Both the position numbers and the translations under genes were made by a program. The notes below the pieces were generated by a model. It had not been told where the DNA came from. It did no database searches and saw only the letters and a program-made list of their open reading frames with translations. Positions 44,051 through 55,240 of a stretch of 64,000 nt of DNA are shown piece after piece (positions within the stretch are counted from its first letter, which is position 1; each line of letters starts with the position of its first letter). Source of the DNA: Adiantum capillus-veneris (Eukaryota > Streptophyta > Polypodiopsida > Polypodiales > Pteridaceae); NCBI GenBank assembly GCA_014529385.2, contig CM043971.1, positions 60,220,709 to 60,284,708 on the forward strand, given 5' to 3'.

Positions 44051-46240
44051 ATGACACGCTATACCTTTGATGATATCCCAATCTTCTTTGAAAATCTAGA
44101 AGAAGATGTTGATGATTTTCTTGCTGATTTTAGAATAGTTTGTCATATCCTTGGTAAAAGGGCTGACATTGAAAAAGGGGATTTTCTATTGCTATGCCTT
44201 AGAGGCAACGCTGAGCAATGGTTTTGGAGTATGTCTTCTCAGATTGAAGATGGATATACCCAAATTTCCAAAGCTTTGAAGACCAGATTCTCTAAATTTC
44301 CAACAACAGAGACAGCATGGGCTTCATTAGGGAGACTTCAACAACATGGTGAAGACTACTATGCTTATGAGGATTTTTTTTCTCGTCAATGGGGAGGATG
44401 TGGGTTTAGTTCTACATTTCTAGATTATGTAAAAATGGAGCAATTTATTTCGAGTTTGTCTCCTTTCCTAAAGACTAAGGTTACTTGTAGTGGACCCTCT
44501 ACCTTTGAAGAAGCGGTCACTATTGCCCGAAGGAAGTTTCACAAGTACTTCTACATCAAAAATGGTTTCCATCATGCTAGAAGAACCAACTATCATGAAA
44601 GTGTTTCTATCAAGGAGTCATCTCCTTTGCCCTACTTGTCTCCTTCTACTCCGACAAATGTTGAAGAAGTTACTTACATGCCAACTGATTATTCAAGTGC
44701 TAAAGTGTGTGGCCATGATTCAAATGTGGAATCTCTTTCTTCTACCCTTATCACAAGCATGAAAAAATCGACACAAGAGATCTCAAATGGCATTGATGAT
44801 TCAATAATGGATACATCCAACCTTTTGGCGGAGGATCAATTTCTAGTCCGAGCAGACAAAGCTTTTGTGCAACATGACTCTATGGAGAATGAAGACCTTG
44901 AAGGTAACCTTGATCTTATGGAATGTTCTGAGAGTGTATCTTGTCTAAAAGAAGAGAGTGAAGAAGAAGATGAAATCATAGGTGGGGAGATCATGGACCA
45001 CATTGATCATAAAGAAATGATTGTGTACATGGAATGCCAACTCCAAAAAAAAGTAGAAGAGTGTGAGTTGAATCCATGTGAGGATAATCCTCAAGAAGTG
45101 TTTGAGGATGTTGAAAAGCATTGGTATGACCCATGTATGTTAAGCATGGAGGAACCTATCATGCAAGAAGCCAAAGTTTTCACAAAATCAAACAGTAATC
45201 TGTCAGCCTTTGAGGTGGTCCAATGTGAGGAGTTACAACCTTGCCAAAGGGGGGGCTTAGAAGGGGATGAAGAACATGGGAGAGTAGTAAAAAATAAAAT
45301 CATAAAAGGAAACTATCAGAAGGGTATCATTCTCTCCAATGGTGTTTTAGTGGGTGGCTCTCCATTCATGGGACAATCTCTTAGGAAGAAAATCCAAGCT
45401 TTTGAAGCCCCAATCATCTTCACATTGGGTTTCACCTCTTCAAAGTCAACTTCTCCTCTCTTCACATATACCTTTCATCGGGGGCACCATACCTTCTTAA
45501 GTGGAAGAGGACATGAATACTTGGTGATGAACGGATGTTTCCAAACCTTCTTCCTTTGGTTCTTTGGTGTATGGAGGTCGCACATTGTGATGCTTCTGGT
45601 CTTCATCATAGATGAAAAACTTGTTGATTGCTACATGTGGATATTTCTTCAATCAGTACCAAAATCTATTCTCTTCCAATGTGTTGGAAGCAATAGAAAC
45701 CTTCGTCTATTATCTACTTATGTGGTAAACTATTTGCAATATCTTCCAATAGCACCTGGAAGCATGGATCAAGCTTTCCTAAATCATGAAGGCCATATAA
45801 TTTTTGACTTGGTGAGCCTACCCAGGTTGAATGAATTTTATGAGCTACAGTTCAGGAATTTGTTTATACAAGCTCTTGAAGATCGTAGCAGATACATCAA
45901 CTTTACAGAGGAGGAAGAGCAACCAATCTTTTATATCACATTCATAGTGATAGATGCAATGATGGACAACAGTAAAATCTACAAGTTTCTTCAACCTAAA
46001 TCAGTAAGTGATTCCATACCATACATCTCTCTTTGGGAAAGATATTCCAAGATCTTTGATCTTGGGGGGTGCTTATGGAAACTTTCTCAATGGAGGAGGT
46101 TTACTCAGTCACTTCCTTACATCCTGCTATGGGCTCTGAGAACCTTTCATATCACAGAAGGTTTTTTAATCATACAACAAAGGTTCTTCAAAGATGAGAG
46201 CAGACAAAGACAGACGTTACATAATCTACATGTTGTATGA
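44051..46240 (+). CDS. G3 gag-like polyprotein, 729 aa, intact
   Basis: The ATG at 44051 and the TGA at 46238 bound an uninterrupted frame. Residues about 5-170 resemble the Retrotrans_gag core: FFENLEEDVDDFLADFRIVC, LLLCLRGNAEQWFWSM and QFISSLSPFLKTKVTCSG. Residues 200-440 are acidic and low in structure, with a possible coiled segment around 325-345. No CCHC knuckle is seen. The C-terminal part (about 440-729) has no family I recognise. It holds a strongly hydrophobic stretch at about 491-522 (LVMNGCFQTFFLWFFGVW...) that could be membrane-associated or buried. No protease, RT or integrase motifs. The full-length frame in a neighbourhood of wrecked ORFs suggests recent mobility or selection on Gag. 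Confidence 0.8.
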   Translation: MTRYTFDDIPIFFENLEEDVDDFLADFRIVCHILGKRADIEKGDFLLLCLRGNAEQWFWSMSSQIEDGYTQISKALKTRFSKFPTTETAWASLGRLQQHGEDYYAYEDFFSRQWGGCGFSSTFLDYVKMEQFISSLSPFLKTKVTCSGPSTFEEAVTIARRKFHKYFYIKNGFHHARRTNYHESVSIKESSPLPYLSPSTPTNVEEVTYMPTDYSSAKVCGHDSNVESLSSTLITSMKKSTQEISNGIDDSIMDTSNLLAEDQFLVRADKAFVQHDSMENEDLEGNLDLMECSESVSCLKEESEEEDEIIGGEIMDHIDHKEMIVYMECQLQKKVEECELNPCEDNPQEVFEDVEKHWYDPCMLSMEEPIMQEAKVFTKSNSNLSAFEVVQCEELQPCQRGGLEGDEEHGRVVKNKIIKGNYQKGIILSNGVLVGGSPFMGQSLRKKIQAFEAPIIFTLGFTSSKSTSPLFTYTFHRGHHTFLSGRGHEYLVMNGCFQTFFLWFFGVWRSHIVMLLVFIIDEKLVDCYMWIFLQSVPKSILFQCVGSNRNLRLLSTYVVNYLQYLPIAPGSMDQAFLNHEGHIIFDLVSLPRLNEFYELQFRNLFIQALEDRSRYINFTEEEEQPIFYITFIVIDAMMDNSKIYKFLQPKSVSDSIPYISLWERYSKIFDLGGCLWKLSQWRRFTQSLPYILLWALRTFHITEGFLIIQQRFFKDESRQRQTLHNLHVV

Positions 46241-46272
46241 TCGGATAAATGATACATGAATGTACCATTATC

Positions 46273-46288
46273 TAAGGGGGGGGGCTAA
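46273..46288 (+). other. G3 polypurine tract
   Basis: AAGGGGGGGGCTAA directly precedes the 3' LTR. Confidence 0.85.
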
Positions 46289-48882
46289 TGATAGCCATTT
46301 TTCGGCTTTCCATAATTGCCATAGTAAGCTATCTCACCCTACCAAAATCACCCAAACACTGTGGCTATCCCTACCATTTCACTGTACATAGGCGTGTGTG
46401 AGTTAGGGGACTTACCCCATATTTTCTTAAAAACCCTCAGCTAGCTAGTCACTGGGCTAGTTGAGCCAAAAAATAAAATAAAATATATTATGGCCCATTT
46501 GTGTGTAAATATTGCATTATATATATGGCCTAAATATAGGGATTTTTATAATTATTCTGGTATTTTATTTAAATATTTATACTTAGGTGTCTGTTTTATT
46601 AAACCTGTATATGCCTTCTTTCATTCTCTTACACCATAAGTATTTTGCCAATGTGTACATACTCTAACCTCATATTTTTCTTTTATACAACTCACCCCCA
46701 CATTTTCACCCTCACCCTCGTGAAAACAAAAACTGATTTCTACTCTTTTAGTCACGTTTATTATATTATTTACTTGCATACCTTTTCCTCTTTCACCCAA
46801 AATAATACAAAGAGGGACCATATCATATGATTCCAATATCTTTTCATATCCATAATTTCTCCATATTTTTTTATTATTTATACTTATTATTCTAACACCA
46901 TGTGCTCATTGAGCTAAAATCCATGAATAGTCCATACACTAGTCCCACCATGTATATATTGCTTTATTCACCAATAATCCTCCTCCATGCATGTGTAAAG
47001 GGAAACTTGGATGCTTTGTATTATGATATGACAAAAGAGGGGCTCACTCTTGGATGCATTGTACAAATTCAACAAAGGAGGGGGCCACTAAAAGACTTTT
47101 GCAGGCATAAAAAACAGGATTTTTGGTGAGATTTTTGGCACCCATTTCCACTCCGAATTTGGAGCGGTGGTCAAAAGAGAAAATGTGGACCAAGAGCTGA
47201 ATAATCATCTCAAAAATTTTGGTGAGTTTTGGAGCAACCACTGGTGAGCTATGATTTTTGGAGTGGACCCCAGTCTGCCCACTTTTCTCACAAGTAGCCC
47301 ATAGTCTTCTCTCACCTCTTTCCACACTTCTACTCACTCTTACACACTCCTCCTTCTCCTTCTTGCTCACAAACCTACAACTCCCATGTCCTAATTCATC
47401 CTCTTCACCATTGCCACTTCTCTCACACCTCCATAGCCTTCATCCTCCATTTCTACACCCCTAGGTGCTCCCCTTTCTCTCTACATATATGTCCATATTA
47501 CCATACTCTTTTCAGCTTTGTAAAGAACTTTAAAAAATCAGCAAAAATCCAAGGTTAACCTCTGCAAATGAAGGCTTTTATCATGAATTTTCCAAGGTTT
47601 GAGGATAACATAGCTTCATCGACACGTGCTACTTCGCCATGCTGACCGCTTCTTCTTCCGGTGCTGTAAAGAGGTGAATGTTACCTTCTCCAGAGCTTCC
47701 ACCTCTCTTTACAAGCTCATCCCTTCTCTAACTTTTCTCATCATATATCTCACCATTTGGTGAATGATTTTGTAAATATTTTGTAGTGATAATTACTAAC
47801 TACTAACTACTAACCACTAACCTTATTGTAAAATGCACCCCCTACTAGAGTAGGCACTCCCCAATTATTCACTCAATCCCTCTCTCCTTTCATCCTCAAT
47901 AATTCTCTTCTCTTGAGCCCACATCCATGTGACTCAAAGGACAAGAGAGACCCACCCTCATTTAAAAAAATAAAAATATGCATAATCTTTTATTCCTTCA
48001 AATAAACTTGATTAGGCCTAATCCTAATCGGGGCTTCTAAAACCTATAAATAGAGCCCTTCTCTCCCTTGTAAATCATCACATGATCACACTACACCACA
48101 CCATTCTCAACACATAACACACCACTCTTCAAGCCTAGTTGTGTAGAGTGTGTGCATTGTGAGTGCTCTATTCCATCACTACACATAGGTGCATGGAGAA
48201 GCTTGAAGTTAGTTATGCCATCTAGAGGAGTGGAGTGATACCATACTCTGCATCACACTTGTAGCCTACTCTTGTCCATAAATAAGATTTATAGTTTTGG
48301 GTGCAATTGTATGCTGCAACTACGACTCTTCTCTCCAAATTGACTTGATAAGTTGGCTCATCAGGTAGTTGAAGGTATATTGTCCTTGAAGTCTATTGTG
48401 CTATTTCATGCTTGATGCTTTGAGGGCTTGTTGAATTGTTTGCCTAAAAATTCAATTGTAAGAGGGTGCTCAGTGAGAGGGCTCCCGTGACCCTAAGACA
48501 ATTTGTGTATTGGCAACAAGGTCAAGTTTTGTGTTGTCTCTCTATTTCTCATCAAGCTTTGTATGCATCTAGCCTTTAAGGCTAAGACTGAGTTGCTCAA
48601 GTTGATTTGTGCTCTTACCTCTCTCTAGCGTGGTGAATGTTTGTGTTTGGTGTGTGTGGCTATCTTGCATTCCCCTCTCTTTGTGTGTTTGAGTATAAGG
48701 AGATATCACGTGCATCCTAGTTCGCATCTACAACTAGGTGGTGCCCCTTTTCTTATTTGTTTTCTTGCTGTGGGTTGTTGTTGTCTCTGATTGTGCTTGC
48801 CCCAACCCCAATTGAGCAGCACGGGAGCCTCGAATGGGTGTTTAGAGGCCGCTCTTCTTGTTGCCCGCCCCGGACCGCCTCA
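46289..48882 (+). repeat. G3 3' LTR
   Basis: A 2594-bp LTR, TGATAGCC to GCCTCA, with TATA box TATAAATAG at 48045-48053. It is the complete form of the family's LTR in this window. The CTAT target copy follows. Confidence 0.92.
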
Positions 48883-48886
48883 CTAT

Positions 48887-49090
48887 ATAGCACAACCCAA
48901 AGAAGATTGTGAGGGATCTGATATGTAAAAAATATCATTGATTGCAAAAAAGGATAAGATGTTGCACATTACTGCTTGTGGTTGACTTACTAACGCTCCC
49001 AAAGCTCACCCAAATCTGTGAAAATGAGCAGCATATGCTGGCGATGTTGGCGACTATGCTTGAGAGGATGCAACCCGCTCTAATACCAAT
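48887..49090 (-). other. C2-b leader and primer site
   Basis: Reverse complement matches the C2-a leader (about 25070-25366). The primer site at 49074-49089 reads TTGGTATTAGAGCGGG on the minus strand, one base off the iMet-type consensus. Confidence 0.8.
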
Positions 49091-49310
49091 TGTTTGAAAT
49101 AGGTTGCAGGGAAGCACACACAGCTTGGAGAAGATGAAGAAGCTCAAGCTAGAACACAACATAGAGTAGTATTACTTAGTGTGCAATGGAAAGATAAGTA
49201 AGCCCTAGAGTGTTAAGCGTATAGACAATGCACGGGGGGGAAAACCTCCTAGTGAGGGAAAAAATTCCCTGACGAGCCTTACACATCACTACCACGTGTA
49301 TATGGTAACA
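49091..49310 (-). repeat. C2-b 5' LTR
   Basis: A 220-bp LTR from TGTTTGAAAT to GGTAACA, homologous to 25367-25595 and to 18-244 in reverse. Confidence 0.88.
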
Positions 49311-49919
49311 AAAACATGTGCAAATTCTTACTCAAAATTCCATGGTTTGAAACCAACTTAAATACAAATTACACCATAAAACATTCTACAGAGCATAGAG
49401 GTGAAATCCGTTAAAGTTCGATCCATACTTTGACCAACGAAAAAACAAGTACCACACTCATTTCTAAGAAAACATGACTTGCAATATTGGCTTACAAAAA
49501 AAACACACATCTGTTGAAAAACAAAAAGTCCTATTCACTCTTAAGAACCTAGAGTAGCAAATTGGAATTTATTTTGGTATGGCAATGAAGGAGGTGGTTA
49601 TTATTTTCAATAGGGGAATAGATGAAAAGAATGCCTTGGGTTTTGTTCTCTTGAAAGAAGGAAATAACTAGAGACCATAAAGAGAGGAGATAAATTTGGG
49701 TTGCTTGACTTCCGAGAAGTTTTTCTTCTTAGGAGAGGATCAAGGATGCTTCCTATTTCTTGAAAGCAAGAAGAGTTCATCTCTAATGAGGTGATTGTAA
49801 AATACAAGATTAGTATAGAAACCCCTTTGAAGCGTCCACGAGTAGAGTCAAGTGTAGCTTCAAAATATAATGCCATTGCACATACAACCTCTTTAAAAGA
49901 GATGGATGCTACTACAAAC
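49311..49919. other. Unassigned DNA
   Basis: AT-rich sequence. A 108-residue minus-strand frame (49933-49607) has no recognised domain and overlaps the repeat at 49920, so it is not called. Confidence 0.4.
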
Positions 49920-50075
49920 CTCGGGGGTTTCACCGTTAAATAAGTCCTCTATATAACGTGCGTTCACAGGATATTAAAAAACCCCCTCTTTTAACATGTT
50001 TGAATGAATAAAATGACCCCTTATTTTAGGATGTTTTTCCCAAAATTGAATATAAAAACCCCTTATTTTAATGTA
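49920..50075 (-). repeat. Dispersed repeat IR-A, arm 2
   Basis: Reverse complement of 25598-25748: from CTCGGGGGTTTCACC through CCCTCTTTTAACATGT to TTATTTTAATGTA. Small substitutions and indels are present. Confidence 0.75.
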
Positions 50076-50157
50076 TCTCTATTAAATTGCCTAAATTTTT
50101 TGCATTTCAAAATCCCTCCGAGAATTGGAGATGATCTCCTTAGACAGCTAATTCCAG

Positions 50158-50630
50158 TGTTGGAAGATTTCAGCTACTAGTGTGGGAAGATTTCAGAATG
50201 CAGACTGGACAGGAATCAGAGACTAGACTGGAATGTGGATACTAAAATAAGAATCAGACTTATGTACTGGAAATAAGGTTCAGATTCAGATTCAGATTCA
50301 GAAGACTGGACGAGAAGTAAGTATAACTGAAATATATGCCATGATTGGGATTACAGATCAAGATTACAGTGAATATGATGTACAGAGAGAAAGTACACCC
50401 GACAATACTGCCAATGATTCTCAAGTACAAGTATAGCCAAGGCGCTAACCCAAATGATAATAACTGCCAACCCGATTACAATGTAATGGGCCCTATTTAT
50501 ACACTTCGGGTTTACTGTAGTAATTACCATAGTAATTACTAAGTAATTCCTTCCATAGTAATTACTAAGTAATTCGCTGCCCATCTTCTAAGAAGATGTT
50601 CCCACATAGTGAACTATCCAGCCGTCTACA
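50158..50630 (-). repeat. G2 copy 2 3' LTR
   Basis: A 473-bp LTR homologous to 10117-10568 (TGTTGGAAGA...CGTCTACA). The right side is a purine tract on the minus strand (AAGAAAGAAGGGAAGGA, 50647-50631), so it is the 3' LTR. The left side (50122-50157) also matches the leader next to the copy 1 5' LTR. Confidence 0.8.
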
Positions 50631-50929
50631 TCCTTCCCTTCTTTCTTGAATTTTGGCAAGAGTCCAAAATTTTTGAAAAATTTCCCTGTTTGATTCTGAT
50701 GTGAGACTGAAAAATCCATCGTCTGGTTCTGATGTTGGGATTCCGACTTGACCACCACCGATAGAATGGCCATACAAAGATTGCGAGTAGGCAGCTGAAA
50801 AGGCCAAGGATTGCGAGAGGCAGCTGAAAAGGCCAAGGTGGAGGTGTCATCAGGCCAAGGTAGAGTTGTCATCTCCACTTGCCTGCTGAGGAGAAAAATC
50901 GCCACCACTGAATTCTGAGATGGAACTAC

Positions 50930-53900
50930 CCAGTATCCTTCCATTGGACCGTCTTTCGTTTACCCTTTAATGTAGATGGTGCCTGAGAAGTCCCAGTACC
51001 ATCATTCTCCTTCTGAATCACTTGGTAAATGGCCTACTGCTCAAGCTGATCCCACCGGTCGGTGGTTATCTCTACTTCATAAGGCGTGAGAGAATGATAG
51101 GTTTTGGTGTTAGGATCATAGAGTGTACGCCTGCCCTTGCTCATTCTAGTTCTGGCCAGCTTATGACAATGCGAAGTAGTATGGATCCATCCTTCTAGAA
51201 GAGGCTGATTAGTTTTGACTCGAGCTTCGAAAAGAATCTCAGCCATCTATCTGTACTGTGGTGCCAGACCCGGCTTTGCTGCAATGTCTTTTTCAGGCAA
51301 TTTGGAAGATTTGACCGTAAGTTGTAGCAACTGATTAGTAATCATGGTCAGTCTTCTGACTTGAATCTTCCACTGGCCCATACACAGTTGAATCCTATGC
51401 ATCTCCTCTTTCAGTGCGTGAATGTCATTGATTTGGAGAGCATCATTGAATAGCGTCTACCAAGTCTTCCATTCCATAGTTGATCGCTCATACCAGTCTT
51501 GAAGCTCATCAGTGATTTTCAAATATGTGAGATGATCAACTGGTTCTTGATGTTGAGGATACAGCGCTAGAAAGAATCTTGGCAGCTCGGTTTCTCTTGA
51601 TGGAATTGCATACAAGAGAACTGGAGAATCAAGCACAAATTCTAAGAAATTGAGAACAGCCTGGTTCTCCTGCTGCATCATCTTTTTGGTGATTCTCACT
51701 AGCTAGAACAGTGTTCGGAGTTGCATGTGCTCCAACTGACATTCTCATCTGAGATCCATTGCTAGTGGCTGTCTGGTCCTCAAGAATAACTTTGACTCTC
51801 TGTTCCAAAACACCTTTGGCAGTTTGCATTTGCACCAAAACTTCCTTGAGTTGTACCCTAACATCCTTCATACAGCGGTAAGTTGGTTTGTTACCCAGCA
51901 GAAGCTCCAGTTCCAGGGCTAGGGAGCGACAATCTGCAGTAGATTGCCTTTGCCAGTGCGGGTTTGTCACTCTCTCATCAGCATTGAGTATCCATTCAGG
52001 GAGGCAAGCTTCTTTATCATGGAAAGCTGCTGATTTCCAATGTTCTACCATTTCCCTGGCTCCCACATATAGCCTTTGAAATCTTTCCAAGTCAGACAAG
52101 ATATCTTCATCCTCCAGATACTGTTTGGTAATGGAAGCCTGTTGATGTCTCAATTGCCTATTCATGGTAATGAGCTGCAGTGAATGTTGATGATCAACAA
52201 CTGGTCCCTCATCCTACACTTTCATTTTTCCTTTAGCATTTCTATTGAGATGGGACTGATCGATTGGCTGATTCCCAGTGTGACTGGGTTGCTGCTCTTC
52301 AGTCTGCTGGTTACCCGACTGGTGCTCTTTCTCCTGTCCTTCCTGCTGGCCCTCATTCTGGCCTGGATGACCTGGCTGTGAGTGCCCTGTCCCACCAGTA
52401 CCAGATCCTGGAGGTGGAGATGGTGGTGGGACATCATCATCATCATCATCTTTTGTACGCCCAGCTTCTTGATCATCCTCCTTCTGATCAGCTTCATCTT
52501 CCTCGTCTTCTTCTTCCTCATCCGGAGAAGTCTGCTGCTCAATATAATCCAGTATAGCTTGGTTCATGAGAGCATTATTGTACTCACTCACCTTGTCCTG
52601 CAAATCGCTCTACATACTTTCCATCAAGGACGTTAAATTCTCAAAATTGAAAAAGCATTGCCTGATGGATTTAAAATTTCAGACAAGCTGTTATAAATGT
52701 ATCTTTCAGTCAAAGAAGCCTTCAGAGCTGTATGGTGCAGTAGCAATTTTTTGAATTCCGTCCGCTTCATCCTTAGCATTGTTTCAGCCCGCTCGGCAGC
52801 TCTCAGTGCATCATTTCGTTGATTTTTGATGATCATTATTTCATATTCAGCCTTAGCTAACTTTTTGTTTAGCAACTCATTAGTCCTTTCTGAATGAGCT
52901 TTCAGTACCCTGTGTTGTATGTTTTGCTCTTCCTAGGCTCTCTGGAGCTTTTCAATATGATGTTGTGCTTCTGTCAAGTCAGCTTTGAGATTTTTGACTT
53001 CCTCTTCTGATCGAGCAGCCTCCATCAGTTGTCCCATACATCTGACAATGGTATTCCAAGAAGATTGTATAAGGACTGAACATCTATCTTTGATTGTGGT
53101 TGGATCAGAATCAGTAGGCTCATATATTGCCACTGGAGCCACGTAGGGTAGAGTTGCATAATCAGCTTTGCTGAGCAGATGATTCCCTTTCAATTGCTGA
53201 GTCTGCATTTGCTGCAACTTATCCTGTTTTACCAGTTGCAGAAGGTTTCCAGTATTTGTAGGAACTCCACCAGGAAAAGTCGAGAATGCTGGACCTTTCC
53301 CTTTGTCCAGTTGACTCTTGCCTTTGTCCCTTGACTAGTCTGCTATCTTCGCAACAGTGGTGGCTGGCTTGGCATGATCTTTCCCAGACCCGGTAGCAAC
53401 TGTATTTTTGACAACTAATTGGTCAGGCACAGTCTTCTAAGCAGATTGCTGCTCAGTCTGGCTCACTACAGCTTTCTCAGTGGTTACTATCTTGACCTGG
53501 CTTTCTATCTGCTTCAAAAACTCACTGCTTTTTGTCATTGTAATTTTTGGCTTATTTGAACTGCAAGCCTGTTCTGCAGTTGCTTTCCTTTTCAGGTCGA
53601 TTGAAATGGTTTGACTGTCTGTTTCCTCGTCGTCTGAGGACAGTTCAATGTTCTTTGGTCCAGAAATTGGCTTTTCACTCCAAGCCTTCTTTACCTGCTC
53701 ATTAACATCTACAGCAGTAGCCCAATACTAGAATTGCCAAACATACCAGGCCTTGAAAACATTTTGAGATTTTAGCTTGGCAGTCTGCTGGAGTACATTA
53801 TGCGAGAGAGTTTGACAAAGGTTGATAGGAACCTGTGGATCTTATATCTTGGCCAACATCATAGCAAACAATTTTTCGGATACATACGTTGGGTTGTTCT

Positions 53901-54774
53901 TAAGGCTTACTGCTTCGGCTACAAACCTGTAAGCAGTGGAGGCTTCCAGTCCTGCTATTGGAACTCCTTGAGCACTTACCTTGTGCTTTCGTCTAGTCAT
54001 TTCATCCTCCTTCAGAGCTATACTTATCTGTTGCGCAGTTGCCACAGAAGGTTTGGGCTCATTGGACATTCGGAATGCAAATGCTATGGCTTCTCGTGTC
54101 ACTGACACCTTCCTACTATTTACCATGGCACTGCCATTTTCAGCATTGAAGGAATCAAGAACTTGCTTGATGATGTCTGCATCAAAAGCAATCCTTGTAG
54201 CTTGCAACACAACTCGAAGATCCCAGAGTTGTAGCAGAGTCATCGCTTGATCAGTAAATACATAACGCTGGATTTTACTGTACGGGATAATGGGAAGGCT
54301 TTCCTTTGTCTTAGCAACCATGGCCTGGGTTTCCTCAAGAGACTCCTGCATCTTCAATGAGTGTTTCCTTCTACCCATACACTGTGAGGTCGATGACGAT
54401 GAAACAGGCGAAGGAGAAGATGACTTACTTGGTGTCGCTGGCAAGGCTAGCTGACAGTCAACTGTCTCGTTAGAGGTCGATGTTTGCGGCTGCAGCGAAG
54501 AAACCTCGAAGCTTGGCGATGGTGAATGGTTAACAGGAGGGAAGCGTCGCATAGGGGATTTATGAGGAAAAATGCTAACTCTCCTGACTGTTAAATGTGT
54601 TCGCGCCATAAAAGCTCCACCACTCGCCGCTCCTAGACTTTTGTGCGTCGTTGCTATCGTGGCAGACATGCATTGGACAAGACTGCGACCCATCCTTGAA
54701 ATAATTACCACGGGCGTGCCATTTGACCGTTGGGCGCTTAAAAATTGGAAAGTGTATCCATACTGGTACTGCAC
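50930..54774 (-). pseudogene. G2 extra ORF downstream of pol (long, coiled-coil and acidic)
   Basis: Pieces in mostly one frame make about 1270 codons with a few stops. The probable start is the ATG at 54693 (MGRSLVQCMSATIATT). Residues from about 54240-54050 (LLQLWDLRVVLQATRIAFDA, VTREAIAFAFRMS) resemble the domain found in plant retroelement extra ORFs (Transposase_32-like; tentative). Then come a Lys/Gln-rich segment, a long coiled coil (53020-52640), and after a frameshift a poly-acidic stretch (EEEEDEEDEADQKEDD, near 52530) and a helical C-terminal half (52165-51034). The end is near 50930. It starts just after the pol stop, the place of env-like ORFs in Athila elements, but no signal or membrane segment was found. 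Confidence 0.65.
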
Positions 54775-54780
54775 TGATTT

Positions 54781-55240
54781 CTAGTTTGGCTTGACCATAC
54801 TGGTACTGATTCTAAGGTCAACCTGATCTAGTCCTTCTGGTACTGGTTTTGAAGTTGGAACTGGTTGCACATGAAAAAGTCCAAAAATGTCTGATTCCGA
54901 TATCTCTTGATCAGCAACCTCCAGTTCCTTAGTACCTTGTTCTGGCTCAGTTTCTCTGGTCTCTGAATAATAAAGCTTGATCTTTGCTCCATTATACACT
55001 CCTGGCAACATCAATCCAGATAAATCTTTCAGTCTGACTGTGCCATTGGAGAAGACCCAATCTACCTCAAAAGGTCCTGCCCAGGCAATTTTCAAGTTCG
55101 GCCTGATTGGACCCAGTCTAGACTGATATAGAAGCACTAAGTCTCCTTTCTGGAATTCTCGAACTTTAATTCAGCAATCATGCTAGTGCTTCCTTCGTTG
55201 TTGAATAATTTCTTGTTCCAACATAGCCCTTTGCCTGAGT
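54781..55240 (-). pseudogene. G2 copy 2 integrase C-terminal part
   Basis: Minus strand: QEIIQQRRKH, stop, HDC, stop, IKVREFQKGDLVLLYQSRLG, then WAGPFEVDWVFSNGTVRLKD to the stop at 54781. This is the usual Ty3/Gypsy integrase C-terminal domain without a chromodomain. Two stops fit Trp codons changed to TAG and TGA. The upstream half continues at 59343 beyond the CACTA insertion. Confidence 0.85.

Larger units (their letters stand above)
39256..48882 (+). mobile_element. G3 non-autonomous LTR retrotransposon with a single gag-like ORF (TR-GAG type)
   Basis: The 9627-bp element begins TGATAGCC and ends GCCTCA, flanked by CTAT at 39252-39255 and 48883-48886. 5' LTR 39256-43735 (containing an inserted relative, 40478-43147), primer site 43739-43755, one ORF 44051-46240, polypurine tract before 46289, 3' LTR 46289-48882. 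No protease, RT, RNase H or integrase motif was found between the LTRs. This matches the terminal-repeat-with-GAG class described in plants, which must borrow enzymes from an autonomous partner. Confidence 0.88.
34979..49310 (-). mobile_element. C2-b Copia, split by the G3 element, 3' LTR missing
   Basis: Two blocks, 49310-48883 and 39255-34979, form one minus-strand Copia when G3 (39256-48882) and one CTAT are removed. The joined sequence at the breakpoint matches C2-a around 25070 (ACATGCTATATAGCAC). Order: LTR 49310-49091, primer site, leader, gag, protease, integrase, RT, RNase H. It ends near 34979 without an LTR. All domains carry stops. Confidence 0.88.

Noticed and set aside
43736-46288. 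Hidden pol domains in the G3 interior
   Set aside because: I looked for D-S/T-G protease, YxDD, HHCC and D-D-E motifs in the ORF and other frames and found none.
49607-49933. A 108-residue minus-strand frame
   Set aside because: Overlaps the IR-A repeat and has no recognisable features.
52214-52636. Plus-strand frames opposite the acidic stretch of the G2 extra ORF
   Set aside because: The minus strand shows consistent coding across neighbouring pieces; plus-strand frames are complements of it.
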